Assembly: GCF_012489685.1 (NCBI RefSeq)
Contig: NC_080043.1
Coordinates: 48,561,127 to 48,625,126 of the forward strand
Source: Lotus japonicus
Taxonomy: Eukaryota; Streptophyta; Magnoliopsida; Fabales; Fabaceae
Length of the DNA: 64,000 nt
Direction: 5' to 3'
Shown: piece by piece, positions 1 through 9,746 of the stretch
How positions within the stretch are numbered: the stretch's first letter is position 1
How the letters are laid out: every line of letters starts with the position of its first letter
Program-made: the position numbers and the translations under genes
The notes under the pieces: model-generated
The model's database searches: none
What the model was told of the DNA's origin: nothing
What the model saw: only the letters and a program-made list of their open reading frames with translations

Positions 1-25
1 TAAACTCGAAACTTTGGGTCTCACA
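1..25 (-). repeat. First 25 bp of the 3' LTR of the left chromovirus
   Basis: Read on the minus strand this begins TGTGAGACCCAAAGTTTCGA and runs out of the window. It abuts the polypurine-like stretch at about 26-45. It matches the start of the LTR at 22011 and differs from the LTRs starting at 8687 and 40920, which read TGTGAGACCCAAGTTTTTAA. This difference matters for the inversion model. Confidence 0.85.
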
Positions 26-62
26 TTACTAACCTCCAAAAAGAAAGTTTCGTCCTCGAAAC

Positions 63-1428
63 TTAAGGTTCAGCAAAAAGTTCCGGATACTGTTCCTTGA
101 TCTTTTCCTTCAGTTCCCATGTCGCATCACCAGTGTCCTTGTTCCAAATAACTTTCACCAATACAATCTCTTTTCCCCTCAACTGTTTTATCGTTGTGTC
201 ACCAATGCTAATTGGCGGCGTCTCGAATGACAAATCATCCTTCAACTCGATGTCATCAAGTTCGATAACATGGGTCGGATCCGCAATATACTTCCTCAGT
301 TGCGACACATGAAACACATCGTGAATGTTTGATAAAAATGGTGGTAGTGCAAGCTGGTAAGCAACTGGTCCTATACGACGAGTAATCTGGTAAGGTCCAA
401 TAAACTTTGGCGTAAGTTTCCTCGACTTAATCGCTCGTCCAACTCCTGTAGTCTGTGTAACTCGCAGAAACACATGATCTCCTTCTTCAAATTCTAGAGT
501 TCTGCGCCTCTGATCGGCATAAATTTTCTGTCTACGTTGAGAAGTCTTCATTTTCTCTCTGATTTGTTTGATCTTCTCTGTTGTCTGTTGCAGAAGTTCT
601 GGTCCAACTAACAAATTCTCCCCATCTTGATACCAACACAAAGGTGTTCGACACTTGCGGCCATACAAAGCTTCATACGGTGCCATACCTATGCTCGTAT
701 GAAAACTGTTGTTGTAAGTGAACTCAATCAATGGCAGTAGATTATCCCAACTACCCTTGTTGTCCAATACGCAAGCTCGTAGCTTCCAATGATTGGATAG
801 TTCTCTCAGTCTGTTCATCGGTCTGTGGGTGATAAGCAGAACTTAATCTCAGCCTCGTTCCCAATGCCTCCTGAAGAGCTCCCCAAAAATGTGAAGTAAA
901 TTTTGGGTCTCGGTCAGAAACAATACTAGTCGGTACCCCATGAAGGCGTACAATCTCAGCTATGTAAATCTCCGACAGTTTCTCCACATTGTAGGTAGTT
1001 CTCATAGGTATAAAATGAGCCGACTTGGTTAATCGATCAACTATTACCCAAATCGAATCATAACCTTTCTGAGTTCTGGGCAAAGCTACGACAATATCCA
1101 TCGATATGCTGTCCCATTTCCATTCTGGTACATCCAAACTTTGTAACATACCCGAAGGTTTCTGATGTTCCACTTTCACTTTCTCACATGTTAAACACGC
1201 AGCTACATACTCAGCCACTTGTCTCTTCATTCCTGGCCACCAAAAATTCATCTTCAAGTCTTGGTACATCTTTTTCATTCCAGGATGAATGCTCAACTTG
1301 CTCTTGTGACCTTCGTCCATAATCAACCTCCTCAAATCAAGGTTGTTAGGTACGCAAACTCTATCCTTACACCGTAGGATATTATCATTTCCTACATTGA
1401 ATTCCGGGTCCTTATCCTGAATTACCAA
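63..1428 (-). pseudogene. Integrase with chromodomain-like C-terminus (left chromovirus), broken
   Basis: Two overlapping frames. 1428-751 carries the integrase zinc-binding region ([16 protein letters not shown]) and the catalytic core, with the Asp of MDIVVALP, the Asp of [12 protein letters not shown] and the Glu of QTERTIQ. 818-63 carries the C-terminal part, with NNSFHTSIGMAPYEALYGR, the GPYQITRRIGPVAYQL module and the chromodomain-like end. The frame changes near 779, where about 5 bp (ACTTA) are missing compared with the equivalent site at 40155-40170. An in-frame TGA near 1471 separates it from RNase H. In an intact element the protein would insert cDNA into chromatin; the tail is thought to guide target choice. 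This copy cannot make a continuous protein. Confidence 0.85.
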
Positions 1429-1592
1429 ATTCCTTTTTCCGAGTAGAAATTCATCTTGTAACTGTTGGTCTCAGATTTCTTCCATCAATCCATTTGCGAT
1501 CCTGATCATACCGAACTTCAGTTCTCCCTCGGATGATCTCACGTCTAAGCACAAATCTCGAAATTGTTCCAGCAATTGCAGCTCCTTAATCA

Positions 1593-3066
1593 TCATTGAC
1601 GAGATATGCATTTCCTGCTCAAGGCATCAGCAACAACATTAGCCTTTCCAGGATGATATTGCAAAGTAAATTCATAATCCTTGATGAATTCCATCCATCG
1701 TCGTTGTCTCGTATTTAGCTCCTTCTGGTCAAACAAATATTTCAAACTCTTATGATCACTGAATATGGTAAAAGTGCATCCATATAAGTAATGTCTCCAG
1801 ATCTTCAGTGAAAATACGATGGCAGCTAGCTCTAAATCATGAGTTGGATAATTCTTCTCGTGAAGCATAAGCTACAACATTCCGATGTTGCATCAGGACA
1901 CATCCCAAACCTTGATGCGAAGCATCACAGTGGACCTCATACAGTTCCTCTGGTTGTGGCAGAACTAGTACAGGTGACCTCGGCAAACGTTCCTTCATCG
2001 TCTGGAAACTTGTTTCACAAGCTTCGGTCTATGCGAAAGGTTGATCCTTCCTCGTAAGTTGAGTCAAAGGTCCAACAATCTTGGCGAAGTTCTCGATAAA
2101 ACGACGATAGTATCTAGCCAAACCAACAAAACTTCTGATTTCCGTCACAGCCTTTGGCTGTTCCCATGCCAATACTGTCTCTACCTTTGCTGGATCCACA
2201 ACTATACCTTCCTTAGAGATTACATGACCCAAGAATTTAACTTCTTCAAGCCAAAATTCACACTTGGAAGGATTAGCGTACAACTCCTTCTCCCTCAGCA
2301 CTTGCAAAACCTGGCGCAGGTGCTCCTCATGGTCCTTAGCATCCTTTGAGTAAATCAGAATGTCGTCGATAAACACTACGTCGAATCGATCTAAGAATGC
2401 ATGAAAGGTCCTGTTCATGTAGTCCATGAAAATAGCAGGTGCATTTGTCACTCCAAATGGCATCACCAAATACTCATAGTGTCCATAGCGAGTTCTGAAT
2501 GCAGTCTTCTGAATATCCTCAGTCTTCACTCTAATCTGATGATAACCCGACTTCAGGTCTATCTTTGAGAATACCGCAGCTCCTCGAAGTTGGTCCATCA
2601 AATCATCAATTCTAGGCAACGGATACCTATTCTTGACGGTTGCTTTGTTAAGTTGTCGGTAGTCAACACACAATCTAGACCTTCCATCCTTCTTCTTTAC
2701 CAATAAAACTGGCGCTCCCCAAGGCGAAACACTTGGACGAATAAATCCTTTTGACAGAAGATCTTCTATCTGAGACTTCAATTCCACTAACTCCGCAGGT
2801 GCCATACGATATGGTGCTATCGAAATCGGCCCTGTTCCCGGTACAATGTCAATAGCAAACTCGACGTCGCGTACAAGCGGCAATCCAGGTACATCGTAAG
2901 GGAAAACATCGGTGAAGTCTCTCACAATTGGAATACCATCCACATTCGTGTTCCCTTTACCCTCTAGGTTCAGCAATATAGAATACTCTTGAGATCCCTC
3001 GTTCAAAAGAAACACTAATATGGTTTGCAGATAGATACTCGAAAAGATCCGAGTCAGGAAATACAA
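1593..3066 (-). pseudogene. Reverse transcriptase and RNase H (left chromovirus), broken
   Basis: 3066-2029 holds the [39 protein letters not shown], the palm motif with catalytic [10 protein letters not shown], and [16 protein letters not shown]. It ends at a TAG at about 2029 where relatives have Trp (QPFAW). RNase H continues to 1593 ([52 protein letters not shown]) but is shifted by a 17-bp deletion at about 1857-1863 between two CACGA repeats; the undeleted version is at 39060-39081. A further 2-nt loss near 1610 ends the frame. The first 20 or so residues of the RT frame are out-of-frame read-in from the protease region. Confidence 0.87.
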
Positions 3067-4458
3067 GTCTCTTTCGGTTGCAGTCCAAAAGACAATGATA
3101 ATGAGATAGCCAATCCATTCCTAGGATAACATCTAAGTTCTTGAGAGTTATGAATACTAGATTAGCATGAAAGACTCTAGCTCTATATGTCACCGGACAG
3201 TACATGCATGCATCATTAGCAAGTAGGGTTTTTGCAGGTGTAGTGACAATAAGATCAAAGCTCAAAGCAGTAACAGGTAGTTTCAGTCTGGTCACGCACT
3301 CCCTAGAAATAAACGAATGCGTTGCACTGGAATCGAAAAGTACAGTTTGGAGATTACCGTCAATCTCGCAATTCCCTCTGATCAGACCATCAACTCCTTC
3401 AGCCTCTTCACCATCTATGGTGTAAACTCTTGCTTTGGCAGCAGGGCGCTTTCCTCGAGCAGTGTTGACAGACGGTTCAGTCTTGGGTGCCCTACACTGA
3501 CTGGCAGTGTGTCCAAACTTGTCACAGTTAAAGCACTTAGGACTCGTGTCTGTACACGCATTAGCATAGTGCCCCAGCTTTCCACACTTGAAACAATTCA
3601 CATCTCGGTTCACAACCTGATTTCCAGAACCACCAGCAGTTCCAGCCATAGGTCTGTAAGATCCTGGGGTAAACCCTCTCCCAGCAGGACGTTGATACGG
3701 CTTCTTGTTCTGAAATCTCCCTTTTCCTTGGTAGTTTTGAGAACTGATCTCACTGGTCCTCCCATTCCAGCACGGTTCAACCTCTTATTCTTCATCAGTT
3801 CAACTTCTGTGGCTTTCTCAACAAGCGACTGAAAACGCATGATTCCCAACGGCCTCACAGAATCCTCAATATCCGGCCTCAGTCCATTGACAAAACGCTT
3901 ACACATGTAGCGCTCATCCACATGATCATTAAAGAATTGGAAATGCTTGGCCAAAGACTCCAACTTAGAAGCGAATTCAGGTACATACATGCTCCCTTGA
4001 CGAAGTGTTTGAAACTGTGCCTCTCGCTCATCCCGAGCACTAGTTGGAAAATACTTTTCCAGGAATGCAGTTCGGAAAGAATTCCAGTTGATCTCTTCAT
4101 TGTTGGCTTCCATGATTCCCCTGGCGCCTCTCCACCAGTACTCAGCATCACCAAGCAGCAGATAAGTAGCCATGCCAACCTTGGCACCTTCAGCAGTTCG
4201 CAATACACCGAATATCTTCTCAATCTCCTGGATCCAAAGATCCGCTTTGTCAGGGTCGGTTCCACCAGTGAACTTAGGAGGATCTTGTCTCCTAAAGTCA
4301 TTAAATCCCTTGTTCTGATTTAGAGTTACTTCTCTCTGACGCTGATGCTGATCACGTGCTTCCTCAGCAGCACGCCTCATAGCATTATCATTTGCCTGTG
4401 CAGTCACAACTTGGGCCATAGTGGTCATCATCTCAGCTAGTTGGTCAGTGTTCACCAT
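2957..4458 (-). pseudogene. Gag, zinc knuckles and protease (left chromovirus), frameshifted
   Basis: Gag starts at ATG 4458 (MVNTDQLAEMMTTMAQVV) and includes the capsid region ([37 protein letters not shown]). A small deletion near 3750 shifts the frame, so 4458-3610 ends in an unrelated tail. The proper frame resumes at 3649, with two CCHC knuckles ([28 protein letters not shown]) and then the aspartic protease. The protease active site reads DSSATHS where the usual family sequence is DSGATHS. A second frame change near 3000 separates it from RT. The start is supported by homologous ATGs at 26307 and 17402, each with a splice-acceptor-like sequence just upstream. Confidence 0.85.
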
Positions 4459-4461
4459 GTT

Positions 4462-4487
4462 CTGTTAAGTCAAACAAACAGTTAGTA
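4462..4487 (-). promoter_or_regulatory. Branch-point-like TACTAAC and splice acceptor upstream of gag
   Basis: On the minus strand a TACTAAC sequence (4487-4481) is followed by a T-rich stretch and an AACAG acceptor ending at 4462, four bases before the gag ATG at 4458. This is the layout of an intron 3' end. The same layout is present at 26278-26303. Confidence 0.5.
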
Positions 4488-4654
4488 CTCATCATAAGAT
4501 AACATCTAACATAACTATACAATATGATTAAGCAATAACTTAAATCAATTCTAAGCGAAAAATCGCTTGCAGACAATCAATTTTCACTCTTTGCAGAGTC
4601 ACACAACCTAGCACAGAAGACCTATTTCCCAAAGACTCCCGAAAGACTCGACAA

Positions 4655-4666
4655 GCTCTGATACCA
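4655..4666 (-). other. Primer binding site (tRNA-iMet), left chromovirus
   Basis: The minus strand reads TGGTATCAGAGC, complementary to the 3' end of plant initiator tRNA-Met. It lies three bases inside the 5' LTR end at 4670. Confidence 0.93.
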
Positions 4667-5085
4667 CAATGTAACACCCCGATTTCGGTGGCGTCACTTT
4701 AGTAACCAAAAAGAAAACAAAGCGGAAGAAAAACGTGAATATTTTTTTTTTTCGATAATTGTTTTAAGTAAATAAAAGACTTGTCGAATTAAAGACGTAT
4801 CGACGAAAGATAAACATGACTAATATACAGATATATATACAACCCCCACAGTAAGTAGCATGCTACGTCACGAGTAATCCTCCAGTGACGGAAAGTAGTT
4901 CAGCCCAAAAACAGTTCGAAGACCTCCTAGTCCGACCAACTCCCTGCGACTCCCGTAAAGAGAACCACACAAAAAGCTAAAGGTCGGGGACCTACCCTGC
5001 CCCAAAATGAGAAAACTGAAGATCAGAGCCACGACGCTACTCCTACCCTAATCCTGACTAGAGGAGCACAACACACCACTCCCAG

Positions 5086-5586
5086 CTACGCATCATCAAG
5101 ATCGTAGTCTGAATCTGAATCCAAGACGATCAGGTCTATGACTGCGTCGGTTCTCACAGCTGGTCCTGCGGGTACTGTACCTGATCCCAAATCAACAGCA
5201 GCCGCGACGGTGGGTGAGCTAGAATCAGATGAAGTCCCTCCTACAGGCAACTCCTCCGAAGGGTCCTCCTCGTCCTCAGGCGACGGTGGTGGTGGTACTA
5301 CAACTCCAGGGCCACAGTGCACGCCCGGTGGTAGGTTGAAGCTGACGGTGTAGCGTCTCAAAACTCCATGCGTCAAGTTTCTCATTCTGTCGACGCGGTC
5401 CTCCATTATTCGCCCCGAATAAATAGCTCGGTGACCGGCGGGGTCGACCACCCATGAGCCCGAGGTATCCTGGTCCAACATCTCGAACCTAGTCACCCCC
5501 GAAGGGACGACCATCTCGAACCAATCTGCCATCGACATCTGACAAAAAGGGCATACATAGCCCCCATACACAGGTAGCACGCGCAA
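5086..5586 (-). CDS. LTR-internal ORF (left chromovirus), about 160 codons, function unknown
   Basis: Open frame in the R-U5 part of the LTR, downstream of its TATA box. It includes CPFCQMSMADWFEMVV, then DPAGHRAIYSGRI, DRMRNLTHGVLRR, a Pro-rich stretch, a Glu/Asp-rich stretch (SPEDEEDPSEE), a Ser-rich stretch and an acidic end (LDSDSDYDLDD). No ATG begins the frame: one G is missing from the G-run that forms ATG GGA GGC at 25128, so TTG or the internal Met near 5538 would have to be used. It is the homologue of 25128-25610. I do not recognise a known family. One CxxC pair alone is too little to call a zinc finger. Confidence 0.5.
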   Translation of the reverse strand: MRVLPVYGGYVCPFCQMSMADWFEMVVPSGVTRFEMLDQDTSGSWVVDPAGHRAIYSGRIMEDRVDRMRNLTHGVLRRYTVSFNLPPGVHCGPGVVVPPPPSPEDEEDPSEELPVGGTSSDSSSPTVAAAVDLGSGTVPAGPAVRTDAVIDLIVLDSDSDYDLDDA

Positions 5587-6259
5587 GGGTCAACTCAAAG
5601 AATTACATAGTAGTACATCCAATATGTAAAGTTTAAGCAATAGCTACATAGGCTTAAATATGAATGACAACATTATAAATTGTATATCCTGTCAACGAAA
5701 ATAAATAACATTTGCTGGCAATTAACATATCTCAAACAATGTTACCAAATATCAAATACACTCGACAACTAAATCAGCATGAATGGTGCATGTAATGCAA
5801 TGCTAAGGAACAAGATGCAATCCGGAGGGATGGGCACCAACGAGTCAGCCCTAACACCAGCCACGGTGGGACCATTTCTGCTCGGGCGTCTCTTATAGCA
5901 AAAAAAATGTAGTCAGATCAGCAGTGAACCCGTAGGTCTGCCATTTCCGTCTGCTACTAAGAATCACCGCAGTGTTCTTATGTGGAAATCTGGGTCTTAT
6001 GACCATTTTGGAATCTACCGAGGTCCGGCATCCCACCGTGTATTAACCTCAAAATGTGTGCATGAATGCAAAGTGATTAGCCAAACAACGTCTCCGACCT
6101 CACTCGTCACGTCGTCACGTGTTCTAGCTAACTTATTGTCTCTAAAAAGAATACCTTAAGGTAAATGTCGATTCTGCGACAAAAGACAATTAATTATAAA
6201 AAGTATCTCATGATGATTTCTCGAATCATCCGACTCATCTCCATCCGATGGTCAAAAAC

Positions 6260-6456
6260 TGCTCAGCGAGCAAAAAGTACCAATGTACTTGGAAACTACC
6301 CGTTTCCCGGCTTATCTTTCAGATAGCCCAACAACAAAACTGCTCATCAAGCAAAAGAGCATCAACATACTCAGAAACTTATTTAATTTTCCCGACTTAT
6401 CTTTTAGATAGTGAAACAACAAAACTGCTCATCGAGCAAAGAGTATCAACATACTC
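6260..6456 (-). repeat. Triple-hairpin tandem array in the LTR leader (left copy)
   Basis: Three units of about 85 bp on the minus strand. Each has a 6-bp stem loop (GAGTATGTTGATACTC or AAGTACATTGGTACTT), a 4-bp stem loop (GCTCGATGAGC type) and, between units, a CTATCT/AGATA stem. The middle unit changes to GAGTAT...ATGCTC and GCTTGATGAGC, which keep pairing through G-U wobbles. It lies downstream of the TATA box, so it would be in the RNA leader. Confidence 0.6.
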
Positions 6457-6854
6457 GGAAACTCATTAGTTTCCTCAAAACTTGGACTCGGCGACACATC
6501 TCATTTTCCAAAACTAATATTCAAGTCCTAAGCTCTTGTTTACGATTGTGATCATTATTTAAACATTCAGAGGTTGTTTAATGTCTTATGAAGTTTCCTT
6601 GTAAAATAGTTTCCATTAAAATTTGTCTCTAATCTTATGAGTTTAAAAGATCCCATAATCCCAAGTAATTCCCAGAGAAGGTCTCGATCCATCAAAACAA
6701 CAAGGCCCGAATCTCTGTTCGTCCCGTCAAACTTTCCCAAAATCTAGTGATGAGTGTGGCATAACTGCCTGTTATCCTCACTCTGAGGTACAACAGATAT
6801 ATGTGTATTTGCGTAATCACAGTAACACAATCCAACAATCATGGCACATATATG

Positions 6855-6950
6855 AACACATCCTAGATTAACCATTTAGCACATAGCATGTGAATCAATA
6901 CCAACACATCCTAGATTAACCATTTAGCACATAGCATGTGAATCAATCTC
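6855..6950. repeat. 48-bp tandem duplication in the left 5' LTR
   Basis: The block beginning AACACATCCTAGATTAACC at 6855 repeats at 6903 with a 48-bp period. The corresponding places in the LTRs at 23760-23850 and 42680-42770 carry no such duplication. It is a marker for the distal part of this LTR. Confidence 0.8.
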
Positions 6951-7972
6951 AAAAACAATTCAACCGATAAATGATTATCAATTGTCAGCCGTAGCCTCAG
7001 AAAACATTTTTCCCAGTCAAACACAATCAAGTGCATAAACAGTAAATCAAGTCGAATTCGTCGACACCTAAAGCATTAGCTAATATTCAGTGAGTAGCTC
7101 TCACCTGTAGGTTTTCCAGCTTGCTCCTCAAACTTTCCTTCACAATCTTCCTCTCCGACTCCACAAAGTTCCTCAAACGAACCTTAGAGCAAATTCAAAG
7201 AAATCAATCACAATGAGTCAGAAACTCAGCAAACAATAAGTACTAGGGTTACACGAAACATTATAAACTCCGAAGTACGACAATCTAACGTGTTAAGACA
7301 AGTTTTCGAAAAACGGAATTCCCCCCCCCACTAATGAGGAGCTCTCGGCCACTTTTCACAATTGGGTGGGCCGATTTTTTTTCGATCAAACTTGGTTCCT
7401 AGGTTATCATTAGCCGTAACTAAGACGAATCTATGCTCCGAAAAATTTTCGGATCGAAAACTGTCGCAGGGGTATTTTGGTCATTATTTTCAGCTCAGAA
7501 TTTCAAAACTGGATTTTCGAAAAACAAATTGGATGGGGACGTCACCAACGACGTTTATGACGACTAATCCTACTAGCGCTAAGCTAAGTCGTGAATTTTC
7601 AGCTTAAAGGATGAGACTTTGTCCAGAAATGGGTTTTTCCAACAGAAATGAATTCCGGCGACATTCGGCAAAATGTAATCCACTAAACACGCTCTTGGGC
7701 ATGCAGGGAATAAGTTTAGACGAGAAATCGAGTTATTTGGACAGTTTTACAAAAAGCTCAAAACTTTGAGCACAGAAAGACATAGAGAAAGACGACAGAA
7801 TTGACGATCAGAAGTGAGAGATAGTATCTATACCTCGAAGTCTTCGATTAGCAACGAATGGTGCAGCAATCGGGCAAGAAACGACGAAGATCACTTCCTC
7901 CTCCTCTCCTTGGCTTGCTTGCGGGTTTGGGAAGAAAATGGGGTGGGTTTTTGAAAAATTTTCATTTTCTTG

Positions 7973-7982
7973 CTATTTATAG
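7973..7982 (-). promoter_or_regulatory. TATA box of the left 5' LTR
   Basis: CTATAAATAG on the minus strand, about 710 bp from the LTR start. The same sequence is at 22704-22713 and in the LTRs of the young element at 12636-12645 and 20503-20512. Confidence 0.75.
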
Positions 7983-8687
7983 GTTTTGGAAAATTTGGAA
8001 AAATGAAAATTTCCCGATTCCGATTTTTCCTGCGTATTCCTCGGAGAATTCTAAGATAGGTTCTGGCGACAGAATTCCCGAACTCAAAACAGGTTTCTTG
8101 GAATTAAATCAAACGATCAAAAGTCGGTGTACATCGATTTTATCCGAAAAGTTACTTTTTGCAGGTTATATCGGATGAGAAAACTTTGTTCTGAAGAAAG
8201 ATTAGAAATATCAAGAGAAATAGGCATGCGCGTGTGGAATCTTCGTTTGAAGCTCCGAATAGAAAAAGTCTTCATCGTCCGTTGATTTTAGGTTTCTTGA
8301 ACTATCAGGGTTTTAGTTTTGGCAAACTTCCGAGTATTGGAATTTGACGCTCGTACATTCCAGGGTTTCGTATCGAAACACTTGTTTATAGACGAATAAG
8401 AGAAGTTCTAACATTTCTCTGAAGATTTTTGGAATTAGTTTCCATCGTGTCTTAAAGTGTAAATTAGCTATTTACTAGCGTTCTTGACCTAGGTTTAAGT
8501 GAATACTAATCGTGCTATAACTTTTATCGACATTGATACAATCCTTAGCTTTTTCCTGAACTTTCTCCTTCACAAATTTATTCCATTCAATAAACACTTG
8601 TTCAGGTTTTCCTTCACGTTACATCAAATTAATCGTGAAAAGGAATTTTATTCGGTTTATTCCAAACTTAAAAACTTGGGTCTCACA

Positions 8688-8947
8688 TCTAGGAAGGAAC
8701 AACAAACTGAGAATGGCAACTTTTTGAAAACAAAGGCACAATATGCATTTACCAAACGGCAAAGACTAAGTGTTTGTGAATGGGTTTCAGATCTTAAGCT
8801 TCCAGATGGTTATGTTTCCAATTTGGCCAGATGTGTTGATAGGAGTGAAGCAAAGTTGTCTGGCATGAAGAGTCACGATTGCAATGTATTCATGCAACGC
8901 TTGCTTCCAATAGCATTCAAACCTTTACCGAAGCCTATTTGGAACAC
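8688..8947 (+). pseudogene. CACTA transposase gene fragment (region before and into DUF4218)
   Basis: In-frame from the target site TCTAG: NFLKTKAQYAFTKRQRLSVC, LPDGYVSNLARCVD, GMKSHDCNVFMQRLLPIAFK, KPIWNT. The GMKSHDC-VFMQRLLPIAF signature is typical of the region between the TNP2 transposase domain and DUF4218 in plant En/Spm (CACTA) transposases. It should directly follow the TNP2 part, which sits at 46357 on the opposite strand and ends in the same target site. It is interrupted at 8948 by a solo LTR with TSD AACAC (8943-8947) and resumes at 21645. The upstream bases of this frame are chromovirus LTR, not gene. Confidence 0.85.
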
Positions 8948-9746
8948 TGACGAACGCACTGTCGCGGGTGCGTGTCAAAGTATTCTGCTTTGAATGCAGT
9001 ACAAGGTGTTGAACACTAGGATCGATCTCACAAGGACTTGATAAATTATTAATTGATATTAGAGTAAAATAAAGCAATTAAAAAGGGGATTTTTCGATTG
9101 ATTTGATAGAAGGTAACAAACATAAATTAAAAGAGATTTAATTCAGATAAAAGAAAGTGTTAGTCCTCGGATTATAACATTCAAGTGCAACAAACCTTCA
9201 TCGGTAACAAAAGATTAATTCTTCCTCATTGTTCCCCTAATTCGTGAGAGTTGATTAACTAAGCGAAAATCAATTCTCAATTTCCTAAACTAAGCGATTA
9301 AGAAACAGTTACGAACTAACATGAACTAAGCGAACATGCATCAACTCTTATTTCTAAAACTACGGAATTAAGCAAACCCTAGATCAGAAATAGAGATGAA
9401 GAGAATTAATAAAGAAGGAATTTGCATTAAAAGCAGAACCTCAAGTTTGCAAACACAAGAATATTAAAAATCCTAAGACTAACTATGGAGTTTAGCAACT
9501 CATACTAGAAAAGATGGAGAGAGATATTAGGAGAAGGTGGAGGAGGTGATGGTGAGATGTGGTGAGGTTGTGGTGTGATCTAACAAAAGCCTAAACTCAC
9601 TTATTTATACTAATAAATAAACTTGTTCATCAAGTAACAATCTTTGTTATCTAAATCTTTTCTAAATCTTCACAAAATCATGCCCACATAAAGGAGTAAG
9701 CTGCTGAACAATCAGGCATTCGCGGGTCCCACAAGAAGTCTGAATC
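8948..9746 (-). repeat. Solo LTR, first piece (split by the young chromovirus)
   Basis: With 21191-21644 this forms a unit of about 1.25 kb bounded by TG...CA and TSD AACAC (8943-8947 and 21645-21649). Read on the minus strand it starts TGATAAGCGC (at 21644) and ends GCGTTCGTCA (at 8948). A TATA-like GTATAAATAA at 9601-9610 (minus strand) gives the orientation. The end near 9020-9035 carries a variant of the conserved CTGTGGTTCGAT motif found in two other solo-type LTRs here. No coding region is present, so its parent family is not identified. Confidence 0.7.
9742..9746. other. Target-site duplication GAATC of the young chromovirus
   Basis: GAATC at 9742-9746 is repeated at 21186-21190, exactly flanking the element 9747-21185. 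Confidence 0.95.

Larger units (their letters stand above)
1..8687 (-). mobile_element. Left chromovirus (Ty3/gypsy, Tekay/Del-like), truncated by the window edge
   Basis: Minus-strand LTR retrotransposon: 5' LTR 4670-8687, PBS 4655-4666, gag-pol 63-4458, then the start of the 3' LTR. Domain order gag, protease, RT, RNase H, integrase identifies Ty3/gypsy. The integrase C-terminus ends in a chromodomain-like tail (VKVIWNKDTGDATWEL), as in chromoviruses. The coding region carries several frameshifts and stops, so the copy is dead. Its 5' flank is TCTAG (8688-8692) inside a CACTA gene. Its LTR types indicate it is one of two recombinant products with the element at 22011-46356. Confidence 0.9.
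4670..8687 (-). repeat. 5' LTR of the left chromovirus (4018 bp, mosaic)
   Basis: Runs TGTGAGACCC (8687) to GGGTGTTACA (4670) on the minus strand. The TATA box at 7973-7982 puts about 0.7 kb in U3 and about 3.3 kb in the transcribed R-U5. From 8687 to about 7390 it matches the 3' LTR at 40920-42240 closely. From about 7310 to 4670 it differs clearly from both LTRs of the right element (for example GAAATCGGGGTG near its end against GAAAAGAGGGTG at 26080 and 46339). It contains an ORF (5086-5586), a hairpin array (6260-6456) and a 48-bp duplication (6855-6950). Confidence 0.9.

Noticed and set aside
8688..8692. Two unrelated CACTA elements instead of one split gene
   Set aside because: Both halves end in the same 5-bp target and the transposase frame and domain order continue exactly across it; coincidence is unlikely, though a check of the left flank is needed.
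8499..8993. 164-residue open frame on the plus strand
   Set aside because: Chimeric: its first 63 codons or so are antisense chromovirus LTR, and only 8688-8947 is CACTA coding, followed by solo-LTR sequence.
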